From an uncultured Bacteroides sp. (GTDB taxonomy: Bacteria; Bacteroidota; Bacteroidia; Bacteroidales; Bacteroidaceae), in assembly GCA_900557355.1 (NCBI GenBank), contig USSR01000360.1, positions 1 to 7,153 on the forward strand: 7,153 bases of DNA. Reading direction: 5' to 3'. Below are positions 1 to 6,316 of the stretch, one piece after another. A program made the translations under genes and the position numbers. Each line of letters starts with the position of its first letter. Position 1 is the first letter of the stretch. Under the pieces are notes generated by a model, which had not been told where the DNA came from, did no database searches, and saw only the letters and a program-made list of their open reading frames with translations.

Positions 1-243
1 GCGATAATCTCCACACACGCTTTTTACGTCGGAGCGTCCCTCTTCACCATCCCAGCCTATACCATAGTTAGTATCATCATGATGTCCGAACATGAAGCCG
101 AGGGCTGACACTTTCTTAAGATTGGCAAGTAGTTTTACAGTTTCGGGGGTCCGCACATGGCGGACCTTCCCTTTATCGCCCAAGCTGCAGGCGGCAAAAA
201 CAGTAACAAGACCTATAGCAACGAGCAACTTCTTATTCTTCAT
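1..243 (-). CDS. GH26 family glycoside hydrolase (probable beta-mannanase) lipoprotein, N-terminal part, cut by left edge
   Basis: Reading from 243 to the window edge gives 81 residues with no stop, so the gene continues outside. It begins MKNKKLLVAIGL, a lysine-rich then hydrophobic type II signal peptide with lipobox FAAC; the acylated residue would be Cys19. After a short linker comes KVSALGFMFGHHDDTNYGIG, followed by a WDGEEGRSDVKSVCGDY stretch. This matches the start of the GH26 catalytic domain in Bacteroidota mannanases as I know the family. GH26 enzymes mostly cleave beta-1,4-mannan backbones; other members act on beta-1,3-xylan or mixed-linkage glucan. The two catalytic glutamates lie beyond the window, so activity cannot be judged. 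The gene starts 67 bases after the SusD-like stop on the same strand, so it is probably co-transcribed. An in-frame ATG at 258 would add five residues (MISLI); I prefer 243 because the signal peptide begins cleanly at MKNKK. Residues after the Cys (SLGDKG) lack an acidic cluster, which hints at a periplasmic-facing lipoprotein. The family call is fairly sure, the substrate is inferred. Confidence 0.86.
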   Translation of the reverse strand, partial: MKNKKLLVAIGLVTVFAACSLGDKGKVRHVRTPETVKLLANLKKVSALGFMFGHHDDTNYGIGWDGEEGRSDVKSVCGDYR

Positions 244-247
244 TATC

Positions 248-259
248 AATGATATCATT
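248..259. repeat. 12-bp perfect palindrome AATGATATCATT just upstream of the GH26 start
   Basis: The sequence is its own reverse complement over 12 bases and the symmetry stops at the flanks. It sits four bases upstream of the GH26 start at 243 and overlaps the alternative ATG at 258. It could be an operator-like site or a weak RNA structure near the ribosome-binding region. In such AT-rich DNA it may be chance, and no second copy was seen near the other genes. Confidence 0.3.
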
Positions 260-272
260 ATATATTCCTATT

Positions 273-299
273 AAAAACCATCTATAATCCTGATGTTTT
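273..299 (-). other. Imperfect hairpin with T run between SusD-like gene and GH26
   Basis: On the transcribed strand AAAACATC pairs with GATGGTTTT across a nine-base loop, with one bulged G, and a short T run follows. It lies in the 67-base gap (244-310) between the SusD-like stop and the GH26 start. It resembles a weak attenuator or processing hairpin that could lower expression of the distal gene. The stem is AT-rich and short, so it is not a convincing terminator. The rest of the gap shows no Bacteroides-type promoter (TTTG, then TAnnTTTG). Confidence 0.2.
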
Positions 300-310
300 A
301 AAACACAACT

Positions 311-2059
311 TTACCAACCCGGATTATTTGATTCAATATACATATTAGCATCCATCTCTGATTTCGGAAGAGGATAAAGCAAATTACGTTCTTGCCTTGC
401 CTTACCGATATTCCTAACAGCATTGACTTTATTCATCACTTGCAAGTAGACTCCCCAACGTTTCAGGTCAAACGCTCTGTTCAATTCTTGATAAAGTTCA
501 CGCCCTCTTTCAGCCAATATAAAAGATCTCATGCCAATACGCTCTGATAGTTTGGATGCATTCATTGCATACTCCGTATCGAAAGACACCAATTTAGCAT
601 CGCTTCTGCCACGCACCACATTTACATAATCAATGGTACTTTTTCCGAATTCATCGACAAAGGTCGGCCCATGAACTTCATTCATAGCCTCGGCATACAT
701 AAGCAATACATCAGCATAACGCAAGAAAGGTAGTGTAGCATCGGTATATTTATCAGCCGAAGAGCCGTTAAACCAATCATATTTGGTAGTGAAACCCGAA
801 TCATTTTCATCCAGCAAAGTCTCATTAGGAACCTGTTCCTGATAGATATCTCTTTCTGTATCGGGATAAACACGCCATGTATAGTTTCCTGTATTATCAT
901 ATTTCCGGTAGAGATGCGAGAATCCATCTTTAATACGTTGATCATCTATCGAACCATATTCTTCTTCTTTATAAGAATTATAAAATGCGTTAGATACAAA
1001 TATATATCCACGACCAATCCATTTGGAATAAGCTATATCACCCGACTTGTATGAATAATAGTCCAAATAGCGAGACATAAAGTTTGGGTCATTGGCAGTA
1101 CCTAATACGAATATAACTTCTTCATCGTCAGTTTGTAGATTCTGAAATGTATTCATAAATGTGTTCTTCAACTTATATCCTGACACTGATCCCTCGATTG
1201 CTATCAACTCCTTACTTTTCTCCATAGCCAGTTGAAAATAAGAATTCGAATCAAATGCTTCATAGCCTTTTACAACATCTTTTGTAAAGACTTCTACATT
1301 GTTTCCTACTTGACTTGTTCTAAATGAATTCGCATTAGATTGGTATCCACATTTCACGTATACAGAAGCATCCGGCATTGATGCAGAAGCAATGTGCAGA
1401 TATACTTTTGACAATAAAGCTTTGGCTGCCCCCTTGGTAGCACGCCCTACCGGCAGGTTCAATTCGCTACCCTTAAACTGCATGAGCAGTTCAGCCTGTT
1501 TCAAATCCGGGATAATAACGGTTTCATACACATCCTTAATTGATGAGCGAGGAGTAGAATAATTATAGCTACTTGGGTCAAAGTTCTGCGTGCGTATAGG
1601 CAGGTCTCCCCACATTCTTACCATATAGAAATAGGAGAACGCTCTTAAAAAATAAGCTTCGCCCAATATGTGGTTTTTGCGAGTCTCGTCCATTTCGATA
1701 GGGGGAACTTTGGCAATAACCTCATTAGCTCTTTCGACTATTTTATAGAAATATTCCCAAATAGCATTGGTTTCATTCAGCTGGTCCCACACTCCTTCAC
1801 TCAGTGCCTTACCAATCCATGTCTCACAACAGATATGATCGTGATCAAGATCGATATACTTAAACATATTCTCACCAAACAACCGAGTTGACAACAATGG
1901 TTCATAAACTCCGACTATAGCATTTTCTGCATCCTTTGCTGTCTTATATACATTTTGTGGAGCATAAAAATCATATACTTCTTCTTCCAAAAAGTCAGAG
2001 CAGGAAAAAGACATTGCACAGCAACACAGTATAGCGACTATTTTATAAATTGCTTTCAT
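311..2059 (-). CDS. SusD-like (RagB/SusD family) surface glycan-binding lipoprotein
   Basis: This 582-residue protein is complete and of usual family length. It starts MKAIYKIVAILCCCAMSFSC, a type II signal peptide with Cys20 as the acylated residue, followed by SDFLEEE. That acidic stretch is typical of lipoproteins exported to the cell surface in Bacteroidota. Family landmarks are a GEAYFLRAFSYFYMVRMWGD helix around residues 133-152, a TKGAAKALLSKVYLH tetratricopeptide-like helix around 208-222, LRYADVLLMYAEAMNEV around 446-462, LAERGRELYQELNRAFDLKR around 515-534, and a YPLPKSEMDAN...NNPGW C-terminus. In known systems SusD proteins cap the extracellular mouth of the SusC barrel, bind the oligosaccharide and open like a lid to load it. 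The gene starts 23 bases after the end of the displaced SusC reading frame, the usual tight SusC-SusD arrangement, and is followed by the GH26 gene. The frame shows no damage, unlike its partner. The glycan it binds cannot be read from sequence; the neighbours suggest a plant hemicellulose. Confidence 0.97.
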   Translation of the reverse strand: MKAIYKIVAILCCCAMSFSCSDFLEEEVYDFYAPQNVYKTAKDAENAIVGVYEPLLSTRLFGENMFKYIDLDHDHICCETWIGKALSEGVWDQLNETNAIWEYFYKIVERANEVIAKVPPIEMDETRKNHILGEAYFLRAFSYFYMVRMWGDLPIRTQNFDPSSYNYSTPRSSIKDVYETVIIPDLKQAELLMQFKGSELNLPVGRATKGAAKALLSKVYLHIASASMPDASVYVKCGYQSNANSFRTSQVGNNVEVFTKDVVKGYEAFDSNSYFQLAMEKSKELIAIEGSVSGYKLKNTFMNTFQNLQTDDEEVIFVLGTANDPNFMSRYLDYYSYKSGDIAYSKWIGRGYIFVSNAFYNSYKEEEYGSIDDQRIKDGFSHLYRKYDNTGNYTWRVYPDTERDIYQEQVPNETLLDENDSGFTTKYDWFNGSSADKYTDATLPFLRYADVLLMYAEAMNEVHGPTFVDEFGKSTIDYVNVVRGRSDAKLVSFDTEYAMNASKLSERIGMRSFILAERGRELYQELNRAFDLKRWGVYLQVMNKVNAVRNIGKARQERNLLYPLPKSEMDANMYIESNNPGW

Positions 2060-2070
2060 ATTTTCTTCGT
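2060..2070 (-). promoter_or_regulatory. A-rich start-region motif ACGAAGAAAAT before the SusD-like gene
   Basis: The bases directly before the ATG read ACGAAGAAAAT. A related ACGAATAAA precedes the SusC-like start at 5237. Neither is a strong Shine-Dalgarno sequence. Bacteroidota commonly use A-rich leaders instead, so these are probable translation initiation regions. Their likeness slightly favours the upstream ATG of the SusC-like gene. Confidence 0.35.
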
Positions 2071-2082
2071 TTTAATTTGTTA

Positions 2083-2232
2083 TTAAAATACAGCATTTAC
2101 ACCCAGTGAAAATGTTCTGCAATTCGGATAATTACCTAAATCAACTCCTCTTCTCGAAGGATCGGACCCAAAACCGTTTACTTCAGGGTCATAACCAGAA
2201 TAATCGGTTATGGTGAACAAGTTGGTTGCTAT
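2083..2232 (-). pseudogene. Displaced C-terminal end of the SusC-like transporter, in the -1 frame
   Basis: From 2232 down to the TAA at 2083-2085, the frame shifted by -1 from the SusC-like frame encodes 49 residues. They start IATNLFTITDYSGYDPEVNG, continue with GSDPSRRGVDLGNYPNCRTF and end SLGVNAVF. This is the hallmark C-terminus of SusC-family TonB-dependent transporters, including the last barrel strands and the terminal aromatic residue used in outer-membrane assembly. It has no credible start of its own and abuts the premature TAG at 2229-2231. It is therefore the end of the same gene, put out of frame by a small indel. Its stop lies 23 bases before the SusD-like start, the normal spacing. 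Conservation is high, so the damage is recent or is an assembly artefact. Confidence 0.87.
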
Positions 2233-5200
2233 AATGATTGTATTAACGAGTTTTTCTTTAGCGACACATTGTACCCTATGTTGAGATTTTTAAGGCGCAG
2301 GAAAGAACCATCTTCGACATACCTGTCAGAAAAATAAACCACTCGTTTATTAGATTCTATAATCTTGGGATGTGAATTGCTTGTACCTTCACCTCTCCAA
2401 GCATTATTATATGCTTTCCACGTCGTATTGTTAGATTGCCCCAAATTAGATTCAAAGTTGTATTTAAGCGTATTTATCACATCATTACCATATACACCTT
2501 GTATTAAAAAACTCAAATCAAACTGTTTGTATCTGAAAGTCTGAGATAATCCGAATATAAAGTCGGGATTAGAATTACCAACGACCACACGGTCATTGTC
2601 ATTCAATATACCCTTTTCACCTTCATTCTGGTTTGTATCTTGATACTTTACCTCGCCTACAGCAAATTTAATCATATCCGGCGATGTGTATATTCCATGA
2701 TCGATTACTTCCTGTTCAGTTTGATAGATCCCGAGTTCTTTCATCGCATATATATTGCCTATGGGCTGGCCAACAACCAACATAAATGGCTTTATCAAAG
2801 CACTTACATCATTTACTGTTTGATTTTGTACTCCATTACCAAGTGATAAGACTTTGTTTCTATTGAATGAAATATTAAAGCCCATATCCCAACTGAAATT
2901 CTTATTCTGCACCGGTACGGCATTTAGTGTAATTTCCAGTCCTTCATTCCTCATACTGCCTATGTTATCCCTTCTTCTTAAGTAACCGGTACTGGGTGGC
3001 AATGATACACTTTGAAGCAATGACTCTGTGTTTTTTCTATACAAGTCCATTGTAAGTGTCAATCTATTATCGAAAAAGCCCATATCAAGACCCACATTAT
3101 ATTGAGTAGTAGTTTCCCAAGAAAGGTTATCGTTACCCAATCCATCTGAGTTCATAGCGAAACCTAATTCCGGATTACCACCAAAGGGATATTTCACACC
3201 AGATATTCTGCTCAATGAACCATAGGGTGAAATTGCTTGATTACCTGTTTGTCCATAACTTAAACGAATCTTCAGGTTACTTACAAAATCTACTTCTTTT
3301 AAAAATGATTCTTCACTCACTCTCCAGGCTATTGCCGCAGAAGGGAAGTAAGCCCACTTATTGTTTTTTGCAAACTTACTTGAACCATCGGCTCTGAGTG
3401 CAGCGCTGAATAAATAACGATCCATCAATGAATAATTCACACGGCCCAATACGGAAGCTAAGGTTGATTTCGCCCTGTAGTTTCTTATAAAGGTCAATTC
3501 TCTTGCAGTCTGCATGCTATTGTCTTGCAGGTGATCATTCATAAAACCGGAAACGCTGTTCTCACGGCTGGTAGACTTACCGACTTCGGCAGTGAAAGCA
3601 CCTACAACCGTAAAGTCATGAATCTTATTGAATACTTTATGATATGTCAATAGATTTTCATTCACTATTTTACTGTATTTAGAGTTTCCATAAAAGGCTC
3701 TTCCAGCAACGGCTTCGCGTGTTCCCGAAGGCAAATATTGATTGCGCTCATTAATCGAATAGTCCACGCCAAGACGTGTTCTGAGCCTTAAATCCTCAAA
3801 TATTTTAGCCTCTAAATATCCTGACAAGACCGTCTTAAAACCAGATACGTCATTTTTCTGAGTTGTTACATATGTCAGAGGATTAGAGGCATCATACCAT
3901 TCATCGGCTAATTCATCTGATGAAGTATAAGCACTATATATCGGAGGATAACGCAAAGCCGAACGGATAACTCCTCCTTGTTGCGCCATATTATCAGAAC
4001 CTGTTCTCACAAAGCGATTATTTGTCCAGCTTAAATTGGTATTTACGCCAAATGTCAGGAAGCTATTGAGTTTACCCTCGAGATTTGTTCTCAAAGAATA
4101 GCGTTGGAAATCTGAACTTTTGATAATTCCGGACTGGTCGGCAGCATTCAAGCTGACCAAGTAGGTGATATTTTCACTACCACCAGACACGGTTGCCGTG
4201 GCGTCAGCAGTAACGGCTGTCTGGAAAATCATGTCTTGCCAGTCACTTGAACGATTCCTGTATTGTTCAGGCGTATAATAGTCTACCCGATTCCCAAATA
4301 CATCGAAAAAAGGCAGTTGATTCGTTAAAAGATACGCAGCATTTGCATCATAAATATCAGCATTCACTCTAGCCTCATTTCTATATCGCGCATAAGCCTC
4401 TGCATTTAATATATCAAGCGTTTTCGCCACCGTAGAAATTCCGGTATTAACATTCAGTTCAATTTTGGGTTTTCCAACCTTTCCTCTCTTAGTGCGAATA
4501 AGCACAACACCATTAGCTCCGCGAGATCCATATATAGCCGTAGCAGAAGCATCTTTCAATACTTCGATAGATTCTACGTCATAAGGGTTTAATGATGATA
4601 AAGGATTGCCTTGTGACAAATCCTGGCTACCACTGCTGACTGCCCCGGGAGCCGTGGAAGGTTCAAAAGGTATATCATCAATTACATAAAGTGGATCTGT
4701 TCCACCTGAAAATGAATTTGCACCGCGTATTTGAATACTTATGCCGCTTCCTGGAGCTCCGTCCATCTGGGTCACATACACACCTGCTATCTTACCCTGC
4801 AACCCATGTTCCAATGAAATAGGAGCCGATTTCAAGATGTCTTTACTTCCGATACTACTGACAGATCCCGTTAAATCACTTTTCTTCATTGTTCCATAAC
4901 CGATAGCCACAAATTCATCTAACATATAGGACTGGCTTTGCATGACAACATTAATAACAGTTTGATTATTAATTCTTCTTTCTTCCGTATTCATACCCAA
5001 GAAAGAGAAAACCAATACATCTTTTCTATCAGCAGTAATCGCATAATTACCTTCTGAATCTGTAATTGTACCAACCGATTTGTTCTTCACTTTTATAGCG
5101 ACTCCAGGTAAAGGTGAATTATCAAAACCATCCGTTACCGTACCCTTCACATTAACTATTTGCGCCCATAAACTTGTTGAAGTTAAGCACAACAAAAGAA

Positions 5201-5237
5201 TGGAAATTAATATTTTATTTTTCATAATTAAATTCAT
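2229..5237 (-). CDS. SusC-like TonB-dependent outer-membrane transporter, C-terminally truncated by a frameshift
   Basis: The frame encodes 1002 residues. A type I signal peptide ends LWA|Q near residues 25-26. A carboxypeptidase-regulatory-like domain follows (about 29-100: VKGTVTDGFDNSPLPGV, then GTITDSEGNYAI). Then come DEFVAIGYG (107-115), the TonB plug (about 118-250, with LQGKIAGV, IQIRGANS, DPLYVIDDIPF, ESIEVLKDASATAIYGSRGA), and a long beta-barrel from about 256. SusC proteins import oligosaccharides across the outer membrane using TonB energy, in complex with SusD. The frame ends at NVSLKKNSLIQSL and a TAG. The last 49 residues lie in the -1 frame just downstream (2232-2083), so an intact protein would be about 1,050 residues. 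The truncated form lacks the terminal strands and final Phe and is unlikely to be assembled. The start at 5237 gives MNLIMKNKIL; the alternative at 5225 (MKNKIL) is an equally clean signal peptide. The gene begins 21 bases after the upstream lipoprotein stop, consistent with one operon. Confidence 0.95.
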   Translation of the reverse strand: MNLIMKNKILISILLLCLTSTSLWAQIVNVKGTVTDGFDNSPLPGVAIKVKNKSVGTITDSEGNYAITADRKDVLVFSFLGMNTEERRINNQTVINVVMQSQSYMLDEFVAIGYGTMKKSDLTGSVSSIGSKDILKSAPISLEHGLQGKIAGVYVTQMDGAPGSGISIQIRGANSFSGGTDPLYVIDDIPFEPSTAPGAVSSGSQDLSQGNPLSSLNPYDVESIEVLKDASATAIYGSRGANGVVLIRTKRGKVGKPKIELNVNTGISTVAKTLDILNAEAYARYRNEARVNADIYDANAAYLLTNQLPFFDVFGNRVDYYTPEQYRNRSSDWQDMIFQTAVTADATATVSGGSENITYLVSLNAADQSGIIKSSDFQRYSLRTNLEGKLNSFLTFGVNTNLSWTNNRFVRTGSDNMAQQGGVIRSALRYPPIYSAYTSSDELADEWYDASNPLTYVTTQKNDVSGFKTVLSGYLEAKIFEDLRLRTRLGVDYSINERNQYLPSGTREAVAGRAFYGNSKYSKIVNENLLTYHKVFNKIHDFTVVGAFTAEVGKSTSRENSVSGFMNDHLQDNSMQTARELTFIRNYRAKSTLASVLGRVNYSLMDRYLFSAALRADGSSKFAKNNKWAYFPSAAIAWRVSEESFLKEVDFVSNLKIRLSYGQTGNQAISPYGSLSRISGVKYPFGGNPELGFAMNSDGLGNDNLSWETTTQYNVGLDMGFFDNRLTLTMDLYRKNTESLLQSVSLPPSTGYLRRRDNIGSMRNEGLEITLNAVPVQNKNFSWDMGFNISFNRNKVLSLGNGVQNQTVNDVSALIKPFMLVVGQPIGNIYAMKELGIYQTEQEVIDHGIYTSPDMIKFAVGEVKYQDTNQNEGEKGILNDNDRVVVGNSNPDFIFGLSQTFRYKQFDLSFLIQGVYGNDVINTLKYNFESNLGQSNNTTWKAYNNAWRGEGTSNSHPKIIESNKRVVYFSDRYVEDGSFLRLKNLNIGYNVSLKKNSLIQSL

Positions 5238-5246
5238 TTTATTCGT
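5238..5246 (-). promoter_or_regulatory. A-rich start-region motif ACGAATAAA before the SusC-like gene
   Basis: ACGAATAAA lies immediately before the ATG at 5237 and resembles the leader of the SusD-like gene. It is the only recognisable start signal in the 21-base gap after the upstream lipoprotein. It supports initiation at 5237 over the in-frame ATG at 5225, though only weakly. Confidence 0.3.
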
Positions 5247-5258
5247 TATCTAATCATT

Positions 5259-6254
5259 TCAATATTTTTGAGTCTTCATATTGAAAGCAAACTTCTTATA
5301 ATTATTAGATATACCTACCCAATACACTCTTACCAATCCGATCTTATCTTTCCCCGTCTTCACTAGAAAATATTGGTCCGGTATATTACCTTGCATAAAT
5401 TCTCCGGCTATTTCTACAGCTATTTTCTTTTCTGCGAATGGATACGTTCTCAAATATTCCAGCTGCTCATAATTATTAATCTGATCCCACATGGATTTAG
5501 TAAAGCGTGGAAGTTTTATGAAATAAGAAGTAGGAGCATTTTCCATAATAACTGCACCGATACTATTTCCAAGCGTTTCATTCCAAATAGAGGGTGACAG
5601 CAGAGTGATACTTCCATCAATATCTGCAAATGTAAATGCCAGATTCTCACAAACACTCTTATCCCAGTCACTATCCGGATGACTAACATGATCCCAACGT
5701 CGCCTGTTGCCATCATTCACTTGAAAAAATGCTGTACCCGCATTATTGGGCTGTACGGAGCGTACGTCGGTCAAGTCAAAGTTACCTTTAATAAACAGTC
5801 CCTTTTTATTCGGATCTTCAATTTCTTTAAATCCATTGAAAGGCAGCTTTAGAACGAACCCACCAGAACAAAGGCCAGCTTTTTTATCGATTCCTACCAC
5901 TCTGAAACTACATAAGAACGGAAGAAAATCATCACAGACCAGTTTACCGGAATACCTTGTTGGATCAGTGAAACTTGTCTCCATTTTTATATTATTCGCT
6001 GTACCACCATATACATACAAGTTCTGTATCTGAGTAAGTCCACCCTCAGCTTCAATAGTATAGTCAATTTCTACTTTATTAGCAGAACTAACTGCAATAG
6101 TATCATTGTATTGATACTCAACCCCATCAATTAATATCTTGTCTATTTTGAGAATAGGTTGAGGCGTCAGGTTATGACCCTCTTTTTCCTCACAAGACAT
6201 TAAGCATCCTCCTAAAACAAACATCAAAATTAACAAATTCCTAATTTTTTCCAT
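5259..6254 (-). CDS. Lipoprotein of unrecognised family, candidate surface glycan-binding protein
   Basis: I do not recognise the family. With the start at 6254 the protein has 331 residues and begins MEKIRNLLILMFVLGGCLMS, a type II signal peptide. Two lipobox-like sites exist, LGGC (Cys17) and LMSC (Cys21). Cys21 is preferred because the acidic EEKEG follows, a pattern linked to surface export. The frame is open further to an ATG at 6338, but that would add 28 residues before the signal peptide and overlap the GH127 end, so I reject it. Residues about 34-137 look beta-rich (ILKIDKILIDGVEYQY, VEIDYTIEAEGG, LCSFRVVGIDKKAG), possibly an immunoglobulin-like fold. The remaining 150-331 contains many aromatic residues (RRRWDHVSHPDSDWD, PSIWNETLG, KSMWDQINNYEQLEY), as carbohydrate-binding surfaces often do. 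No catalytic motif was seen. The gene sits 62 bases after GH127 and 21 bases before the SusC-like gene. A glycan-binding role is inferred from the lipoprotein signal and context only. Confidence 0.85.
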   Translation of the reverse strand: MEKIRNLLILMFVLGGCLMSCEEKEGHNLTPQPILKIDKILIDGVEYQYNDTIAVSSANKVEIDYTIEAEGGLTQIQNLYVYGGTANNIKMETSFTDPTRYSGKLVCDDFLPFLCSFRVVGIDKKAGLCSGGFVLKLPFNGFKEIEDPNKKGLFIKGNFDLTDVRSVQPNNAGTAFFQVNDGNRRRWDHVSHPDSDWDKSVCENLAFTFADIDGSITLLSPSIWNETLGNSIGAVIMENAPTSYFIKLPRFTKSMWDQINNYEQLEYLRTYPFAEKKIAVEIAGEFMQGNIPDQYFLVKTGKDKIGLVRVYWVGISNNYKKFAFNMKTQKY

Positions 6255-6287
6255 ATCTACAAAATTGTTTATGATACTCTTGGTACA

Positions 6288-6307
6288 GAATATCGGTATT
6301 AATATTC
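6288..6307. repeat. Short inverted repeat GAATAT/ATATTC in the GH127-lipoprotein gap
   Basis: GAATAT and ATATTC are separated by eight bases in the 62-base gap 6255-6316. It could form a six-pair AT-rich hairpin in the transcript, with no following T run, so it is not a terminator. Such a repeat is easily met by chance in this composition. Confidence 0.2.
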
Positions 6308-6316
6308 TTTCATTTA

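Noticed and set aside
92..274. Plus-strand open frame of 60 codons at the left edge, and other plus-strand frames at 1670-1891, 2640-2846, 3215-3397, 5373-5597, 5746-6033, 6417-6635 and 6821-7105
   Set aside because: All lie antisense to strongly recognisable minus-strand genes, show no domain-like sequence and are low-complexity shadows of those genes.
682..945. Minus-strand open frame of 87 codons inside the SusD-like gene, and similar frames at 5516-5716 and 6892-7101
   Set aside because: They overlap well-supported genes on the same strand in another frame and resemble no protein family.
6260..6289. Promoter-like TCTG, 18-base spacer, CAATTTTG on the minus strand before the lipoprotein
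   Set aside because: Both boxes deviate from the Bacteroides TTTG / TAnnTTTG consensus, the spacer is short, and transcription would start almost at the ATG. Read-through from GH127 is simpler.
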